Origin: Bog-756 sp963828385
GTDB taxonomy: Bacteria > Actinomycetota > Acidimicrobiia > Acidimicrobiales > RAAP-2
Reading direction: 5' to 3'
Assembly (NCBI GenBank): GCA_963828385.1
Contig: CAWHEF010000002.1
Coordinates: 1,426,001-1,490,000 of the forward strand
Length of the DNA stretch: 64,000 bases
This document shows positions 8,946 through 22,324 of this stretch, piece after piece. Under the pieces are notes generated by a model. The model was given only the letters and a program-made list of their open reading frames with translations. It was not told the origin of the DNA and did no database searches. The number at the start of each line of letters is the position of its first letter. The first letter of the stretch is position 1. Both the position numbers and the translations under genes were made by a program.

Positions 8946-10480
8946 GTGACCGAGTCCGTGTCGATGGCCCCCGCCGTGGGCATCGCCGTGGCCGGCGGTC
9001 CGGTGCTCGCGCCTGCCCGTCGAGGAATCCCGGACGGCGCAGCCGGGCACCCGCCGGAGCGGACGCCGCGGGGAAGCGGAATCGGTGCGGCAACGGGGCT
9101 CACCCAGGCCGGCCCGGTCGCCATCGCCGGCATGATCGTGAACGGCGCGGCCGCGCTGGTGGTGGTGGCCGTGGCCCGACTGGTCACTCCGCAGTCCTAC
9201 GGCGATCATCGCCCAGCTGCTCGGTCTCTTCTTCATCCTCTCCATGCCTGGCTCGGCGGTGCTGGTCGGCGTGGTCCGGCGGGTGACCGCCATCCAGCAG
9301 GCGGGGACAGGGCCGCCGCGTCCGCCGGTGGGCGCGGCCGGGTCCACCGGCTCGTGCTGGTCGCTGCGATGGTCGCCGAAGCTGGTCGTGGTCGTCGCTG
9401 CTCCAGGGCTGGATCGCCCAGGCAGCTGTCCCTGCCGCAACAGCGCAGGGGTGGCCCTCATCCTCGCTGCGGCCGGCATCTGGATCCTGCTCTCGGTCGA
9501 CCGCGGGCTCCTGCAGGCCCACCGCAACTACCGGGCCTGGCCGGCAACCTGCTCGTGGAAGGGGGAGTCCGCACGGCATCGTCGTCATGGCGCTGGTCGG
9601 CGCCCAGGCCTCGGCGTGGCCGGGCTACGCGCTCGGGGTATTCGTGAGCGAGGTCGTGGCAACGCGTCCACGCGCGCTGGCTGGCCGACCGGGCCTGGCC
9701 GAGCGACGGTCCGCGTCCGGACCGGACCCGTGTCCGCCACGTTCAGCGGCGCCGCCGCCGACGACGAGCGGGTCGGCGGCTGCTGGCCGACGTGTCCGCC
9801 GCCTTCGTCGGGCTCGCTCTGCTCGGTGTCCTCCAGAACGTCGACGTGATCCTGCTCGGCCGCCTCGACCCGCACAACGTCGGGCCGTACGCGGCCATCT
9901 CGGTCGCCTCGAAGGCGCTCGTCTTCGGCGCCCTCGCACTCGGCGCCTACCTCCTGCCCGAGGCCACCATCCGCTGGAACGAGGGCGGGCACGCGGTCCG
10001 CCAGCTCGGGGTGACCCTCATCTTCCTGGCCGTCCCGCCATGCTGCTGCTCGGCACTCGGTGCTCGTGCCCACACTGGTTCCTGACACTGGTGTTCGGTG
10101 CCAAGCTGAGCTCGGCGGCGCCCGGCGTTCTCCACCCTGGTGCTCGCGATGATGTGCCTGTCGTGCTCGGTGCTCGTGACCAACTATCTCTTCGGGGCCG
10201 GTTTCCGCTGGATCGTCCTCGTGCTCGCCGGCGGGGCCGTCGTCGGCCGTCGGGCTGGTCGCCCGGGCCGACGGCCAGACGTGGCCACGGCGAGAGCGGA
10301 CCTGTTCGCCCAGGCCGGCTCTGGCGGCAGCCATGGCGGTGGCGTTTTCTGGCCGTCCACCGCATCGGGCACCGGCTGCCGGGCGTCCGTCGGCTCACGG
10401 CCGTTCCGACCCCGGGCAGCCCGCCGAGGCCAGCACGCCCGAGGCCCTGGTCCCGGGTCCCGGCCGCGGCAGCCGCATGA
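8946..10480 (+). CDS. Polysaccharide flippase-like multi-membrane protein (frameshifted)
   Basis: Pieces in three frames add up to a membrane protein of about 500 residues with the look of the MATE/MOP polysaccharide flippase superfamily: a first segment in GPVAIAGMIVNGAAALVVVAVARLVTP, then SMPGSAVLVGVVRRV, GIWILLSVDRGLLQAHRNYR, FVGLALLGVLQNVDVILLGR with the conserved following pattern VGPYAAISVASKALVFGALALG, and VLVTNYLFGAGFRWIVLVLAG. Such proteins move lipid-linked glycans across the membrane. Its neighbours are an oxidoreductase, a glycosyltransferase and a methyltransferase. Net +1 shifts are frequent, as elsewhere in this block, so exact residues around the joins are not reliable. Start GTG at 8946 and end at 10480 are best estimates. 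Confidence 0.65.
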
Positions 10481-10860
10481 GGCCTCGATGGGCGCCGGGT
10501 CCCGCCGCATCACTGCCGCTCGCGCCGCCTACTCGGGCCACGGCCCCCGCCAGGCGACGGGAGTGTACCCCACGCCTCTCGTGGGCGTGGGGGTCGCCAC
10601 AGCCACGAACGCGGCGCCGTGGCCGGGACGGCCGTAGCGCCCGAGAGCGAGGCGACCGGGACAGCGGGAGGAGACGAGGCAGCGTGACGCGGAGAACCTG
10701 AATCGGTGCACGGTCGGCTCGGGACTGGACCGCGGGTCGAACGCCGAGGCATATCCCCGTGGCTCCGATTCCCATCGGAGCGGGGAGCCGTGTGGAGGCC
10801 ATCCGGAACCGGCCGATCCACGGGAAGGCGCGCGCCGAACGACCGGGAAGCTCTCCGTCG
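10481..10860. other. Poorly resolved gap with a strong hairpin
   Basis: About 380 GC-rich bases between the flippase and the glycosyltransferase. Apart from the hairpin at 10568-10592 I see no recognisable protein in any frame. Because this lies in the error-rich block, a short gene could be hidden by shifts, but no family motif was found. Confidence 0.4.
10568..10592 (+). terminator. Candidate terminator hairpin
   Basis: Perfect 9-bp inverted repeat ccccacgcc / ggcgtgggg around a 7-base loop. It lies 88 bases after the flippase stop and before the glycosyltransferase. There is no T-run after it, so it is a hairpin of terminator-like strength rather than a textbook intrinsic terminator. Confidence 0.45.
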
Positions 10861-12031
10861 ATGCGTTCCGACCCGCTCGGACTCGGCGAGATCGCCGACA
10901 CAGGCCGGGCTGAGGCGCATCGACGTGGTGGCATGGCGCGACTTCGACGATCCGGAAGCCGGCGGATCGGAGCTGCATGCCCACCGCATCCTCTCGGCCT
11001 GGGCCGAGGCAGGCCTCGACGTCACCATCACCACGTCGTCGGTGCCGAGACGCCCGCGTGGTCGTCCGCCGCGACGGCTACCGGGTCGATCCGGCGAGCC
11101 GGCCGCTACGCGGTCTTCCCCCGGACCATGCTGTCGGGTGCGCTCGGGCGGATCGGGGCCGGCGACGGGCTGGTCGAGATCTGGAACGGCATGCCGTTCT
11201 TCTCGCCGCTCTGGGCGCACTGTCCCCGCAGATCGTCTTCCTCCACCACGTCCACGCCGAGATGTGGAGGATGGTCCTTCCCTCCGGCATGGCCGAGGTC
11301 GGTCACGCCATCGAGCACCGGCTGGCGCCTCCGTTCTACCGCCGGAGCCGGATCGTCACCCTGTCCGGGTCTCCAAAGCGGAGATCGTCGAGCGGCTGCG
11401 GCATCCCCGAGCTCGCGATCGCCGTGTCGCCCGCCGGGCGTCGATCCGCGGTTCGTCCCCGGCGGGGAACGGTCGGAGACGCCGCTGGTGGTGGCGGTGG
11501 GCCGGCTCGTGCCGGTCAAGCGGTTCCATCTGCTGATCGAGGCGCCTGGTCCGCATGAAGCGGCACCCCCGAGCTCGAGGCGGTGATCGCCGGCGAGGGC
11601 TACGAGCGCCCCGCTCTCGAGGAGCTCGTCCGCCGCGCCGGGGCCGAGGACGTGGATCTCGCTTGCCCGGGATTCGTCTGCCGACGAGGGACTCGTCGAC
11701 CTGTACCGGCGGGCCTGGGTGGTGGCCTCCACCTCGCTACGCGAGGGCTGGGGGATGACGGTCACCGAAGCCGGCGCCTGCGGGACCCCGTCGGTCGTCA
11801 TCGCGGATCGGGGGCCACGAGGACGCGGTGATCGACGGGCGGACCGGGATCCTGGTGGACACCGAGCGAGGAGCTCGTCGCCGGGCTGGACGCGGTCCTG
11901 CGCGACGAGGTGCTGCGCCGGCGGCTGGGCTGGGCGCCCTGCGACATGCGGGCCGGTTCACCTGGGACGCCACCGCACGGGGCGCACTGGCCGCCCTCGG
12001 CGCCGAGGCCCTCTCGTGGAGGAAGCGGTGA
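10861..12031 (+). CDS. GT4-family glycosyltransferase (frameshifted)
   Basis: Reconstructed pieces read as a GT-B fold enzyme: N-terminal IDVVAWRDFDDPEAGGSELHA and an LHHVHAEMWRMVLP stretch, then the C-terminal nucleotide-sugar domain with LVVAVGRLVPVKRFHLLIEA, EAVIAGEGYERPALEELV and the E(x7)E region STSLREGWGMTVTEAGACGTPSVV. Family GT4 retaining glycosyltransferases transfer sugars from nucleotide donors; donor and acceptor cannot be read here. At least six net +1 shifts break the frame. The start is uncertain: conserved sequence begins near 10910 and I used the nearest upstream ATG. The stop TGA at 12029-12031 overlaps the GTG of the next gene. Confidence 0.7.
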
Positions 12032-12871
12032 GTGTCGCCGGGGAACGCACGGCGACGGCGCACCGTCGACCGAGCCGACGGCTGACCGGCGAGCGACCGA
12101 TGGAGGGGGTCACCCCCGACTCGCTGCTGGCCCTGCACGCCGCCGGCTACCGGACGGTCATCGAGCGCCTCGGCGCCGGGCACGCATGCTCGACGTGGGC
12201 TGCGGCCAGGGCTTCGAGTCGGCCCGGTTCCTGGCCGCCGACCGGCCGGTGGTCGGGGTCGACTACAGCGCCGAGGCCGTCGACTCGGCGCCGGCCGCGG
12301 TTGGGGCCGCGAGGGCTCCGGGTGGCCCAGATGAACGCCCTCGCGCTCGGGTTGGCCGAGGGCCGGCTTCCGACTGGGCCTGCTCCTCCCACCTCATCGA
12401 GCACTTCGACGATCCCGAGGGCCACGTCCGCGAGCTGGCCCGGGTCCTGGCTGACGACGGGACGGTGTTCTTCCTCACCCCCAACGCCCCGGCCGACTTC
12501 GAGAACCCCTTCCACATCCACCTCTTCGAGCCCGCCGAGCTCTCGGGCCCTGCTCGGGCGGCACTTCGACCAGGTCGACCGTGCAGGGGCTCGACGCCGT
12601 GCCCCATGTCAAGGCGGACTTCGCCGCCCGCCGGGCCAAGGCGAACAAGGTGCTGCGGCTCGACGTCCTCGATCTCCGCCACCGGATCCCGCGTTCGTGG
12701 TACATCGGGATCTACACCCGCATCCTGCCCGTCGCCTACAAGGTCATGGCCCGGGGCGATGCAGGGGGCGTGACCGGGATCACGGCCGACGACTTCTTCG
12801 TCACCGACGAGCTGGACCCACCACCATGGTCCTCTTCGCCACGGCCTCGCGGCCCGCGCCGGCCGGCCTGA
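12028..12871 (+). CDS. SAM-dependent methyltransferase, class I (frameshifted)
   Basis: The SAM-binding motif I appears as MLDVGCGQGFESARFL, followed by VVGVDYSAEAVDSA (motif for the ribose hydroxyls), and later the post-motif SHLIEHFDDPEGHVRELARVLADDG and FFLTPNAPADFENPFHIHLFEP. This is a class I methyltransferase of the type found in glycan and lipid pathways. The GTG at 12028 overlaps the glycosyltransferase stop (GTGA), implying translational coupling in a cassette. Net +1 shifts occur near 12180, 12300, 12370, 12550 and 12826. The C-terminal part with a tyrosine-rich segment (RSWYIGIYTRILPVAYKV) ends near a TGA at 12869. Confidence 0.72.
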
Positions 12872-12884
12872 CGGCGGCCGGGTC

Positions 12885-13521
12885 GTGCTGGCGGTCGGCC
12901 TCACCGGTGGGATCGGTGCGGGCAAGTCCACCGTGGCCGAGCTGCTGGTGGCCAGCGGGGCGCCGTGCTGGTCGACGCCGACCAGATGGCCCGAGAGGTG
13001 GTGGCGCCGGGCGGACCCGCCTACCAGCCCCTGGTCGACCGGTTCGGCCCCGGGATCGTCGACGCCGACGGGACGGTCGACCGGCCGGCCCTGGCCGCCC
13101 TGGCCTTCGGCCATCCCGAAGCCCTGGCCGACCTCAACGCCATCACCCATCCCGGCCATCGGTGTCGAGATGATGGCCCGGCGCGACGGCTACCGCGACA
13201 CCGACGAGATAGTGGTCCTGGACATCCCCCTTCTGCGGGCCGAGCACCGGGAGATGCTCGACCTCGCCGCGGTGGTGGTGGTCGACGCCCCGATCGAGCT
13301 GGCCCTGGCTCGCCTGGTCGACCTGCGGGGCATGGTCGCCCGAGGACGCCCAGGCCCGCATCGCTTCCCAGATCGACCGCGAGAGCCGCACGGCCGAGGG
13401 CGCCGACTTGGTCATCGACAACTCCGGCGATCCGAGGCGCACTGGAGGCGCGAGGTCGACCGGGTGTGGGCAGGCCTCGCCGCCCTTCGGGACGCCCACG
13501 CCCGGGCGCCGCGCCCGCTGA
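12885..13521 (+). CDS. coaE: Dephospho-CoA kinase (frameshifted)
   Basis: Last step of coenzyme A synthesis: phosphorylates the 3'-hydroxyl of dephospho-CoA. The P-loop GLTGGIGAGKSTVAELL is at the N-terminus, then VDADQMAREVVAPGGPAYQPLVDRFG, the family's substrate region, and IVVLDIPLL and VVVVDAP further on. In actinobacteria coaE normally sits between rpsA and uvrB; here uvrB follows directly but rpsA is 12 kb away. Net +1 or +2 shifts lie near 12960, 13155, 13340 and 13430-13450. The start GTG at 12885 fits; the end is approximate because the last frame is not certain. Confidence 0.85.
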
Positions 13522-13565
13522 GGGAGCGGCGAGCCGGCCGGGGCCGCGTTGGCACACCCTCCCGG

Positions 13566-13571
13566 TACCAT
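13566..13571 (+). promoter_or_regulatory. TACCAT -10 box, leaderless-type promoter of uvrB
   Basis: TACCAT ends exactly six bases before the GTG start of uvrB, which places the transcription start at or next to the start codon. No Shine-Dalgarno sequence is present. No clear -35 box is seen. The same spacing recurs at several other genes in the window. Confidence 0.55.
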
Positions 13572-13577
13572 CGGCGC

Positions 13578-15727
13578 GTGCCCGACTTCGAGGTGGTCTC
13601 CCGCTTCCGACCGGCCGGCGACCAGCCCCAGGCCATCGCCGAGCTGGTCGGCGGGGCATCGCGCCGGGGCGACCGCTACCAGACCCTGCTCGGCATCACC
13701 GGCTCGGGGAAGACGGCCACCATCGCCTGGACCGATCGAGGCCGTCCAGCGGCCGACCCTGATCATCGAGCCCAACAAGTCGCTGGCCGCCCAGCTGGCC
13801 GCCGAGCTGAAGGAGCTCTTCCCCCACAACCGGGTCGAGTACTTCGTCTCCTACTACGACTACTACCAGCCCGAGGCCTACGTTCCGTCCTCGGACACCT
13901 ACATCGAGAAGGACTCGTCCATCAACGACGAGATCGACCGGCTCCGCCACGCCTGCACCTCGTCCCTGCTCCTGCGGCCGGACACCATCGTGGTGGCCTC
14001 GGTGTCCTGCATCTACGGCCTCGGCTCGCCCGACGAGTACCGCGACCGGATCGTCGCCCTCCGCCCGGGCGAGGTCCACGACCAGCGGGCCCTGCTCCGC
14101 CGACTCGTCGACCTGCAGTACATCCCGCAACGACGTGACGCTTGTCCCGGGGCCAGTTCCGGGCCCGGGGCGACACCGTGGAGATCCATGCCGCCTACGA
14201 GAGCCAGGCCGTCCGCATCGAGTTCTTCGGCGACACCGTCGAGCGGATCCGCCCCTTCGACGTCATCACCGGCGAGATCGGGAGCGACCTCGACGAGCTG
14301 GTGGTCTTCGCCAACACCCACTACGGCGCCGGCGACGAGCGCATGCGGCAGGCCGTGGCCGGCATCGAGGCCGAGCTGCGGCGAGCGCCTGGCCGAGCTC
14401 GACGGCGGCGGGCAAGCTGCTCGAGGCCCAGCGCCTGCGGATGCGGACCGAGTACGACCTCGAGATGCTGGCGGAGACCGGGGTGTGCAGCGGGATCGAG
14501 AACTACAGCCGCCACCTCGACGGGCGGGCGCCGGGGGAGGCGCCCTTCACCCTGCTCGACTTCTTCCCCAAGGACTTCCTGGTCGTCGCTGGACGAGAGC
14601 CACGTGGCCGTTCCCCAGCTCCGGGGCCAGTACGCCGGGGACCGGTCCCGCAAGGAGACCCTGGTCGACCACGGGTTCCGGCTGCCCTCGGCCCTCGACA
14701 ACCGGCCGCTCCGGTTCGAGGAGTTCATCGAGCGCACCGGGCAGACCATCCTGCTGTCGGCCACCCCGGGCCCGTGGGAGCTCGAGCACAGCGCCAACGT
14801 CGTCGAGCAGGTGATCCGGCCGACCGGCCTCGTCGACCCCGAGGTCGACATCCGGCCGACCACCGGCCAGATCGACGACCTCCGGGAGCGGATCGACGCG
14901 ACCGTGGCCGGCGGCAACCGGGTGCTCGTCACCACCCTGACCAAGAAGATGGCCGAGGACCTGACCGACTACCTCGCCGAGCAGGGGGTCCGGGTCCAGT
15001 ACCTCCACTCCGACGTCGACACCATCGCCCGCATCGAGCTCCTCCGCGAGCTCCGGCTCGGCGCGTTCGACGTGCTGGTCGGCATCAACCTGCTCCGCGA
15101 GGGGCTCGACCTGCCCGAGGTGGCCCTGGTGGCCATCCTCGACGCCGACAAGGAGGGATTCCTGCGGTCGGCCTCGTCGCTCATCCAGACCATGGGACGG
15201 GCCGCCCGCAACGTCGACGGCCGGGTGGTCATGTACGCCGACACCATCACCGACTCGATGACGGCAGGCGATCGGGGAGACCCAGCGCCGGCGGGCCCGC
15301 CAGATCGCCTACAACGAGGACCCACGGCATCGACCCCCAGTCCATCACCAAGTCGGTGACCGACATCCTCGAGCGGATCCGCGGCGAGGAGTTCGAGGCC
15401 GGGGAGGGCGCCGGCCGGATCGAGGCGCCGGCGGCCAGCCGGGCCGGCGGCAGCGGGCCCGGGGCGTCGGCGCGACCCGCGTGCGCGCGGCGCGCCGAGC
15501 TGGCCAGGACGCTCGGCCCCGACGCCGACGAGCTCTCCGCGCTCATCCACCGGCTCGACGAGGAGATGAACCGGCGCCGCCGAGGAGCTGCGCTTCGAGG
15601 AGGCGGCGCTGCTCCGCGACGAGATCGCCGAGCTGCGCGTCGCTGCTGGTCCGCGACCCGGTCGACGGGACGCCGGTGCCGGCCGGCGACCGCCGACATG
15701 GACCGCCGACGGCTGGCGCACCGCTGA
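13578..15727 (+). CDS. uvrB: Excinuclease ABC subunit B (frameshifted)
   Basis: Damage-verifying helicase-like subunit of nucleotide excision repair. N-terminal FRPAGDQPQAIAELV and the Walker A GITGSGKTATIAW are clear, then the beta-hairpin region YFVSYYDYYQPEAYVP, DEIDRLRH, motif VVASVSCIYGLGSP, LLSATPGPWE, the C-terminal helicase motifs (GINLLREGLDLPEVALVAILDADKEGFLRS, QTMGRAARN) and a final UVR motif around LIHRLDEEMNRAAEELRFEEAA. I traced about ten shifts, all net +1, for example near 13733 (Trp-Thr-Ile-Glu region), 14131, 14148, 14385, 14412, 14590, 15262, 15323 and 15580. Residues on each side are highly conserved. GTG 13578 is the start, with a TACCAT box six bases before it. Confidence 0.93.
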
Positions 15728-15787
15728 CGGCGCTCGGGGCGCTACCGAGGCGGTCCGCTGACCGCCGGCGTCGCGGCCGGGCACCGG

Positions 15788-15793
15788 TATCCT
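15788..15793 (+). promoter_or_regulatory. TATCCT -10 box, leaderless-type promoter of uvrA
   Basis: TATCCT is followed by six bases and then the ATG of uvrA, with no Shine-Dalgarno sequence. This matches the arrangement at uvrB and supports ATG 15800 as the start. I see no LexA/SOS-type box close by. Confidence 0.55.
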
Positions 15794-15799
15794 CGCCCG

Positions 15800-18720
<2,921 letters not shown>

Positions 18721-19017
18721 CAGACGGCGCAAGTCCGAAGGCCAAGGCGGCGCCGGCCGAGCCCGGTCGACGGAGCCGCAGCGACCGGCCGGAAGCCGCG
18801 GCGGCCACGGCCAACCCGGACCGGCAGCCCAAGCCGACGACGAGCGAAGCCGCGTGCGCACGCAGAGGGTCCGGTCCGACCAAGGCGCTCGGCCCCACGC
18901 TGGCAAGATGGCGCCGCCAGGTCCCGGCCGCCCGGACTCGGGAGCCCGGTCGGGCCGAGTCAGCGACCGAGGCCGTCGTCGCCCCGGTCCGAGCGGAGCC
19001 AGGGCCCACGGGTCGGC

Positions 19018-20138
19018 TCAGACGGTGGCCAGCATCCGCTCGAGGGCGACCCGGGCCCACGTGGCCGTCTCCTCGTCGACGGTGATCCGGTTGCGGACCT
19101 CGCCGTCGACCAGGCCCTCGAGCACCCAGGCCAGGTGGGCGGCGTCGATGCGGAACATGGTCGAGCAGGGGCAGACCAGCGGGTCGAGCGAGACCACCGT
19201 CTTGTCCGGTGTCTCGTCGTCGAGCCGCTTGACCAGATGGATCTCGGTGCCGACGCCGATGACCGATCCGGCCGGGGCGTCGGCCACCGCCCGGATGATG
19301 TAGTCGGTGGAGCCGACCTGGTCGGCCAGCTCCACCACCTCGTGGGCGCACTCGGGGTGGACGACCACGATGCCGTCGGGGTGCTCGGCCCGGAAGGCGT
19401 CGACGTGGGCGGGCCGGAACCGCTGGTGGACCGAGCAGTGGCCCTTCCACAGCAGCAGGGTGGCCGACTTGAGGGTGGCGTCGTCGAGGCCGCCCGCGTC
19501 GAGGCGGGGGTTCCAGACCGCCATGTCGTCGGCGCCCGTAGCCGAGCTCGAAGCCGGTGTTGCGGCCGAGGTGCTGGTCGGGGAAGAAGAGCACCTGGTC
19601 GCCCGGGCCCGACCCGTCGCGCATCAGCGCCCGAGCGCCCAGGTCAGCACGGCCCGGGCGTTGGACGAGGTGCAGACCACGCCGCCGTGGCGGCCGACGA
19701 AGGCCTTGAGGGCGGCCGAGGAGTTCATGTAGGTGACCGGGACGACCCGCTCGATGTCGGTGACCGTCGGCCAGCGTCTCCCAGGCCTCCTCGACCGAGT
19801 CGATGTCGGCCATGTCGGCCATCGAGCAGCCGGCGTTGAGGTCGGGCAGGATCACCTGCTGGTGGGCGCCGGTGAGGATGTCGGCCGACTCGGCCATGAA
19901 GTGGACGCCGCAGAAGACCACGAACTCGGCCTCGTGTCTGGCCGGCGGCGATGCGGGAGAGCCCGAAGGAGTCGCCGCGGGCGTCGGCCCACGCCATGAC
20001 CTCGTCCCGCTGGTAGTGGTGGCCGAGGATGATGACCCGGGAGCCGAGCGTCGCCTTGGCGGCGCCGATCCACGCGGCCAGCTCGTCCGGGGCGGCCGTC
20101 GTGTAGCGCTCGGGGAGCGCCGTCTGGAGCCGGAGCAT
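19018..20138 (-). CDS. nadA: Quinolinate synthase A (frameshifted)
   Basis: [4Fe-4S] enzyme that condenses iminoaspartate with dihydroxyacetone phosphate to quinolinate, in NAD synthesis. N-terminal VIILGHHYQRDEVMAWADARGDSFGLSR and EFVVFCGVHFMAESADIL are diagnostic, as is the DLNAGCSMADM stretch that carries a cluster cysteine. The C-terminal part has VHPECAHEVVELAD and PLVCPCSTMFRIDA, also with cluster cysteines. Shifts lie near 19535-19560, 19630, 19770 and 19945. ATG at 20136-20138 follows AAGGAGG by about ten bases. It lies antisense between uvrA and uvrC, divergent from uvrC. No nadB or nadC is in the window. Confidence 0.92.
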
Positions 20139-20149
20139 GGTCGGTATGA

Positions 20150-20156
20150 CCTCCTT
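20150..20156 (-). promoter_or_regulatory. Strong Shine-Dalgarno sequence of nadA
   Basis: On the minus strand AAGGAGG lies about eleven bases before the ATG at 20138. It decides the start against a longer open frame reaching 20354. This gene has a leader, unlike its divergent neighbour uvrC. Confidence 0.6.
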
Positions 20157-20264
20157 GGGGAGGCGCTCCGGTAGATGGCCGGCGGGGACAGCCTGGTCGC
20201 CCGTCCGCGGGGATGTCGGCCCCGGAGCGATGATGTCGCCGGATACCAGGCCGGCGTTACCACC

Positions 20265-20270
20265 AGTGTA
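20265..20270 (-). promoter_or_regulatory. TACACT -10 box, candidate nadA promoter
   Basis: Minus-strand TACACT about 130 bases upstream of the nadA start, giving a leader with the AAGGAGG site at its end. It lies about 90 bases from the divergent uvrC promoter box. Confidence 0.35.
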
Positions 20271-20356
20271 GGCGGCCCCCGATTCAGTGCGCGATGCCGG
20301 TCTGCGCCCTGTGACGGGCGTCTGGGTGACCGCCCGACGGTGCCGCGCCGGCACGG

Positions 20357-20362
20357 CACACT
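20357..20362 (+). promoter_or_regulatory. CACACT -10-like box, leaderless-type promoter of uvrC
   Basis: CACACT, then six bases (ggaggc), then the GTG of uvrC. The spacing equals that at uvrA and uvrB although the first base departs from TANNNT. The ggagg within the spacer could also act as a very close Shine-Dalgarno site. Confidence 0.4.
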
Positions 20363-20368
20363 GGAGGC

Positions 20369-22324
20369 GTGGTCACCCGACCCGCTCCCGGATCGATCCC
20401 CGACGAGCCCGGCTCCTACCAGTTCGTCGACGCGCGACGGGCGGGTGCTCTACGTGGGCAAGGCCAAGTCGCTGCGGCAGCGGCTCAACTCGTACTTCCA
20501 GGACCCGGCGGGGCTCGGCCCCGCGGACGGCCCAGATGGTCAGCCAGGCCGACCACGTCGAGTGGATGGTGGTGGACTCCGAGGCCGAGGCGCTCCTGCT
20601 CGAGCACAACCTCATCCAGCAGTTCCAGCCCCGCTACAACGTCCGGCTGAAGGACGACAAGAGCTATCCGTGGCTGGCGATGACCGTCGACGACGAGTGG
20701 CCGCGACCGGCGGTGGTGCGCGGCGGAAGCGCAGCGGCGTGCGCTACTTCGGCCCGTACCCGAACGTGGGAGCCATCCGGGAGACCCTCGATCTTCTGCT
20801 GCGGTCGTTCCCGGTCCGGACCTGCTCGGACACCAAGTTCCGGCGCCATCAGCGCCTCGGGCGGCCCTGCCTGCTCTACCACATCGAGCGGTGCTCGGGA
20901 CCGTGCGTCGGCGCGGTCGACCACGACGAGTACGACCGGCTGGTGGACGACCTGATCGCCTTCCTCTCCGGTGACACCGGACCACTCGAGACGGGTCTCG
21001 AGGCGGCGATGCAGGAGCGGCGTCCGTGGCGCTCGAGTTCGAGCGGGCCTCCGTCCTGCGGGACAAGCTCGAGGCCGTCAGGGCGGCCGATGCCGTGCGC
21101 CAGATGGAGCTCGGTCGCCCCGAGGACCTCGATGTCTCGGGCTGGCCGAGGACGAGCTCGAGGCGGCGGTCCAGGTGTTCCACGTGCGGTCGGGCAAGGT
21201 GGTGGGCCGTCCGGCCCTGTTCGTGGACAAGGTCGAGGACCTGACGCCGGCCCAGCTGATCGAGCGGATCCTGGTCGACGTCTACGCCGAGCCGCCTTCC
21301 GGCGTGCCCCGCCAGGTGCTGGTCCCGACCATGCCGGCCGACACCGCCGCCGTCACCGACTACCTCGCGGCGCGCCGGGGCGGCCCGGTGGCCGTCCGGG
21401 TCCCGGTGCGGGGCCCGAAGCGGGCGCTGCTGGCAGACGGTGGAGCAGAATGCCGGAGAGTCGTTCGTCCGCCACCGGCTGCAGCGGACCTCGGACCACA
21501 ACAGCCGGGCGCGGGCCCTCGAGGCGCTCCAAGCGGGAGCTCGGCCTGCCCGAGGCGCCGCTGCGGATCGAGTGCTACGACATGAGCCACCTCCAGGGAA
21601 CGGACTACGTGGGCTCGATGGTGGTGTTCGAGGACGGGCTGGCCGAAGAAGAGCGAGTACCGCCACTTCAGGGTGGCCACCGTGGCCGGCAACGACGACT
21701 ACGCGGCCATGGAGGAGGTGCTGACCCGCCGGCTCACCGCTCTGCTGGCCGAAGAGGGCACGTCCGCCGGACGGGGGCCGAGCCGGCCTGGACAGACGGT
21801 CGATGGGCCACCGGTCCGCCGGCCGCCGGCGCGGTTCGCCTACCCGCCGCAGCTGCTGCTGCTCGACGGCGGGCTCGGCCAGCTCCACGTGGGCGTGCGG
21901 GTGCTCGACGAGCTGGGGCTGGCCGACCGGATCCCGATCGCCTCGCTGGCCAAGAGCTTCGAGGAGGTCTACCGCCCGGGCAGCGCCGATCCGGTCCGGC
22001 TGCCCCGGCAGTCCGAGGCGCCTCTACCTGCTCCAGCGGCTGCGGGACGAGGCCCACCGGTTCGCCATCTCCTACCACCGGACGCTGCGGGGCAAGCGCA
22101 TGACGACGGGCGTCCTCGACGGCGTCCCCGGGCTCGGGCCCAAGCGGCGGACCCGGCTGATCGAGCAGTTCGGGGGCATGGCGGCCCTCCGGAACGCCTC
22201 CCGTGAGGAGCTCCTCGGCCTATCGTGGTTGCCGGCCGAGGTGGGTGCAGCGGTGTTCGACCGGCTGCACACCCCGTGGCGGCCGAGCGGTCCCGCCGGA
22301 CGTCGCGAGGAGATGGACCGATGA
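20369..22324 (+). CDS. uvrC: Excinuclease ABC subunit C (frameshifted)
   Basis: Nuclease that makes both incisions in nucleotide excision repair. The N-terminal GIY-YIG domain is seen in GSYQFVDA with VLYVGKAKSLRQRLNSYF, then the HNLIQQFQPRYNVRLKDDKSYPWLA stretch, the YFGPYPNVGAIRETLDLLLRSFPVRTC region and the GPCVGAVDHDEYDRLV cysteine segment. A UVR motif, the RNase-H-like endonuclease domain (IECYDMSHLQGTDYVGSMVVFEDG) and terminal helix-hairpin-helix motifs (LDGVPGLGPKRRTRLIEQFG) follow. Shifts are near 20437, 20522, 20720, 21020, 21150, 21440, 21530, 21650 and 22020. The stop TGA at 22322-22324 overlaps the rapZ ATG. Confidence 0.94.
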
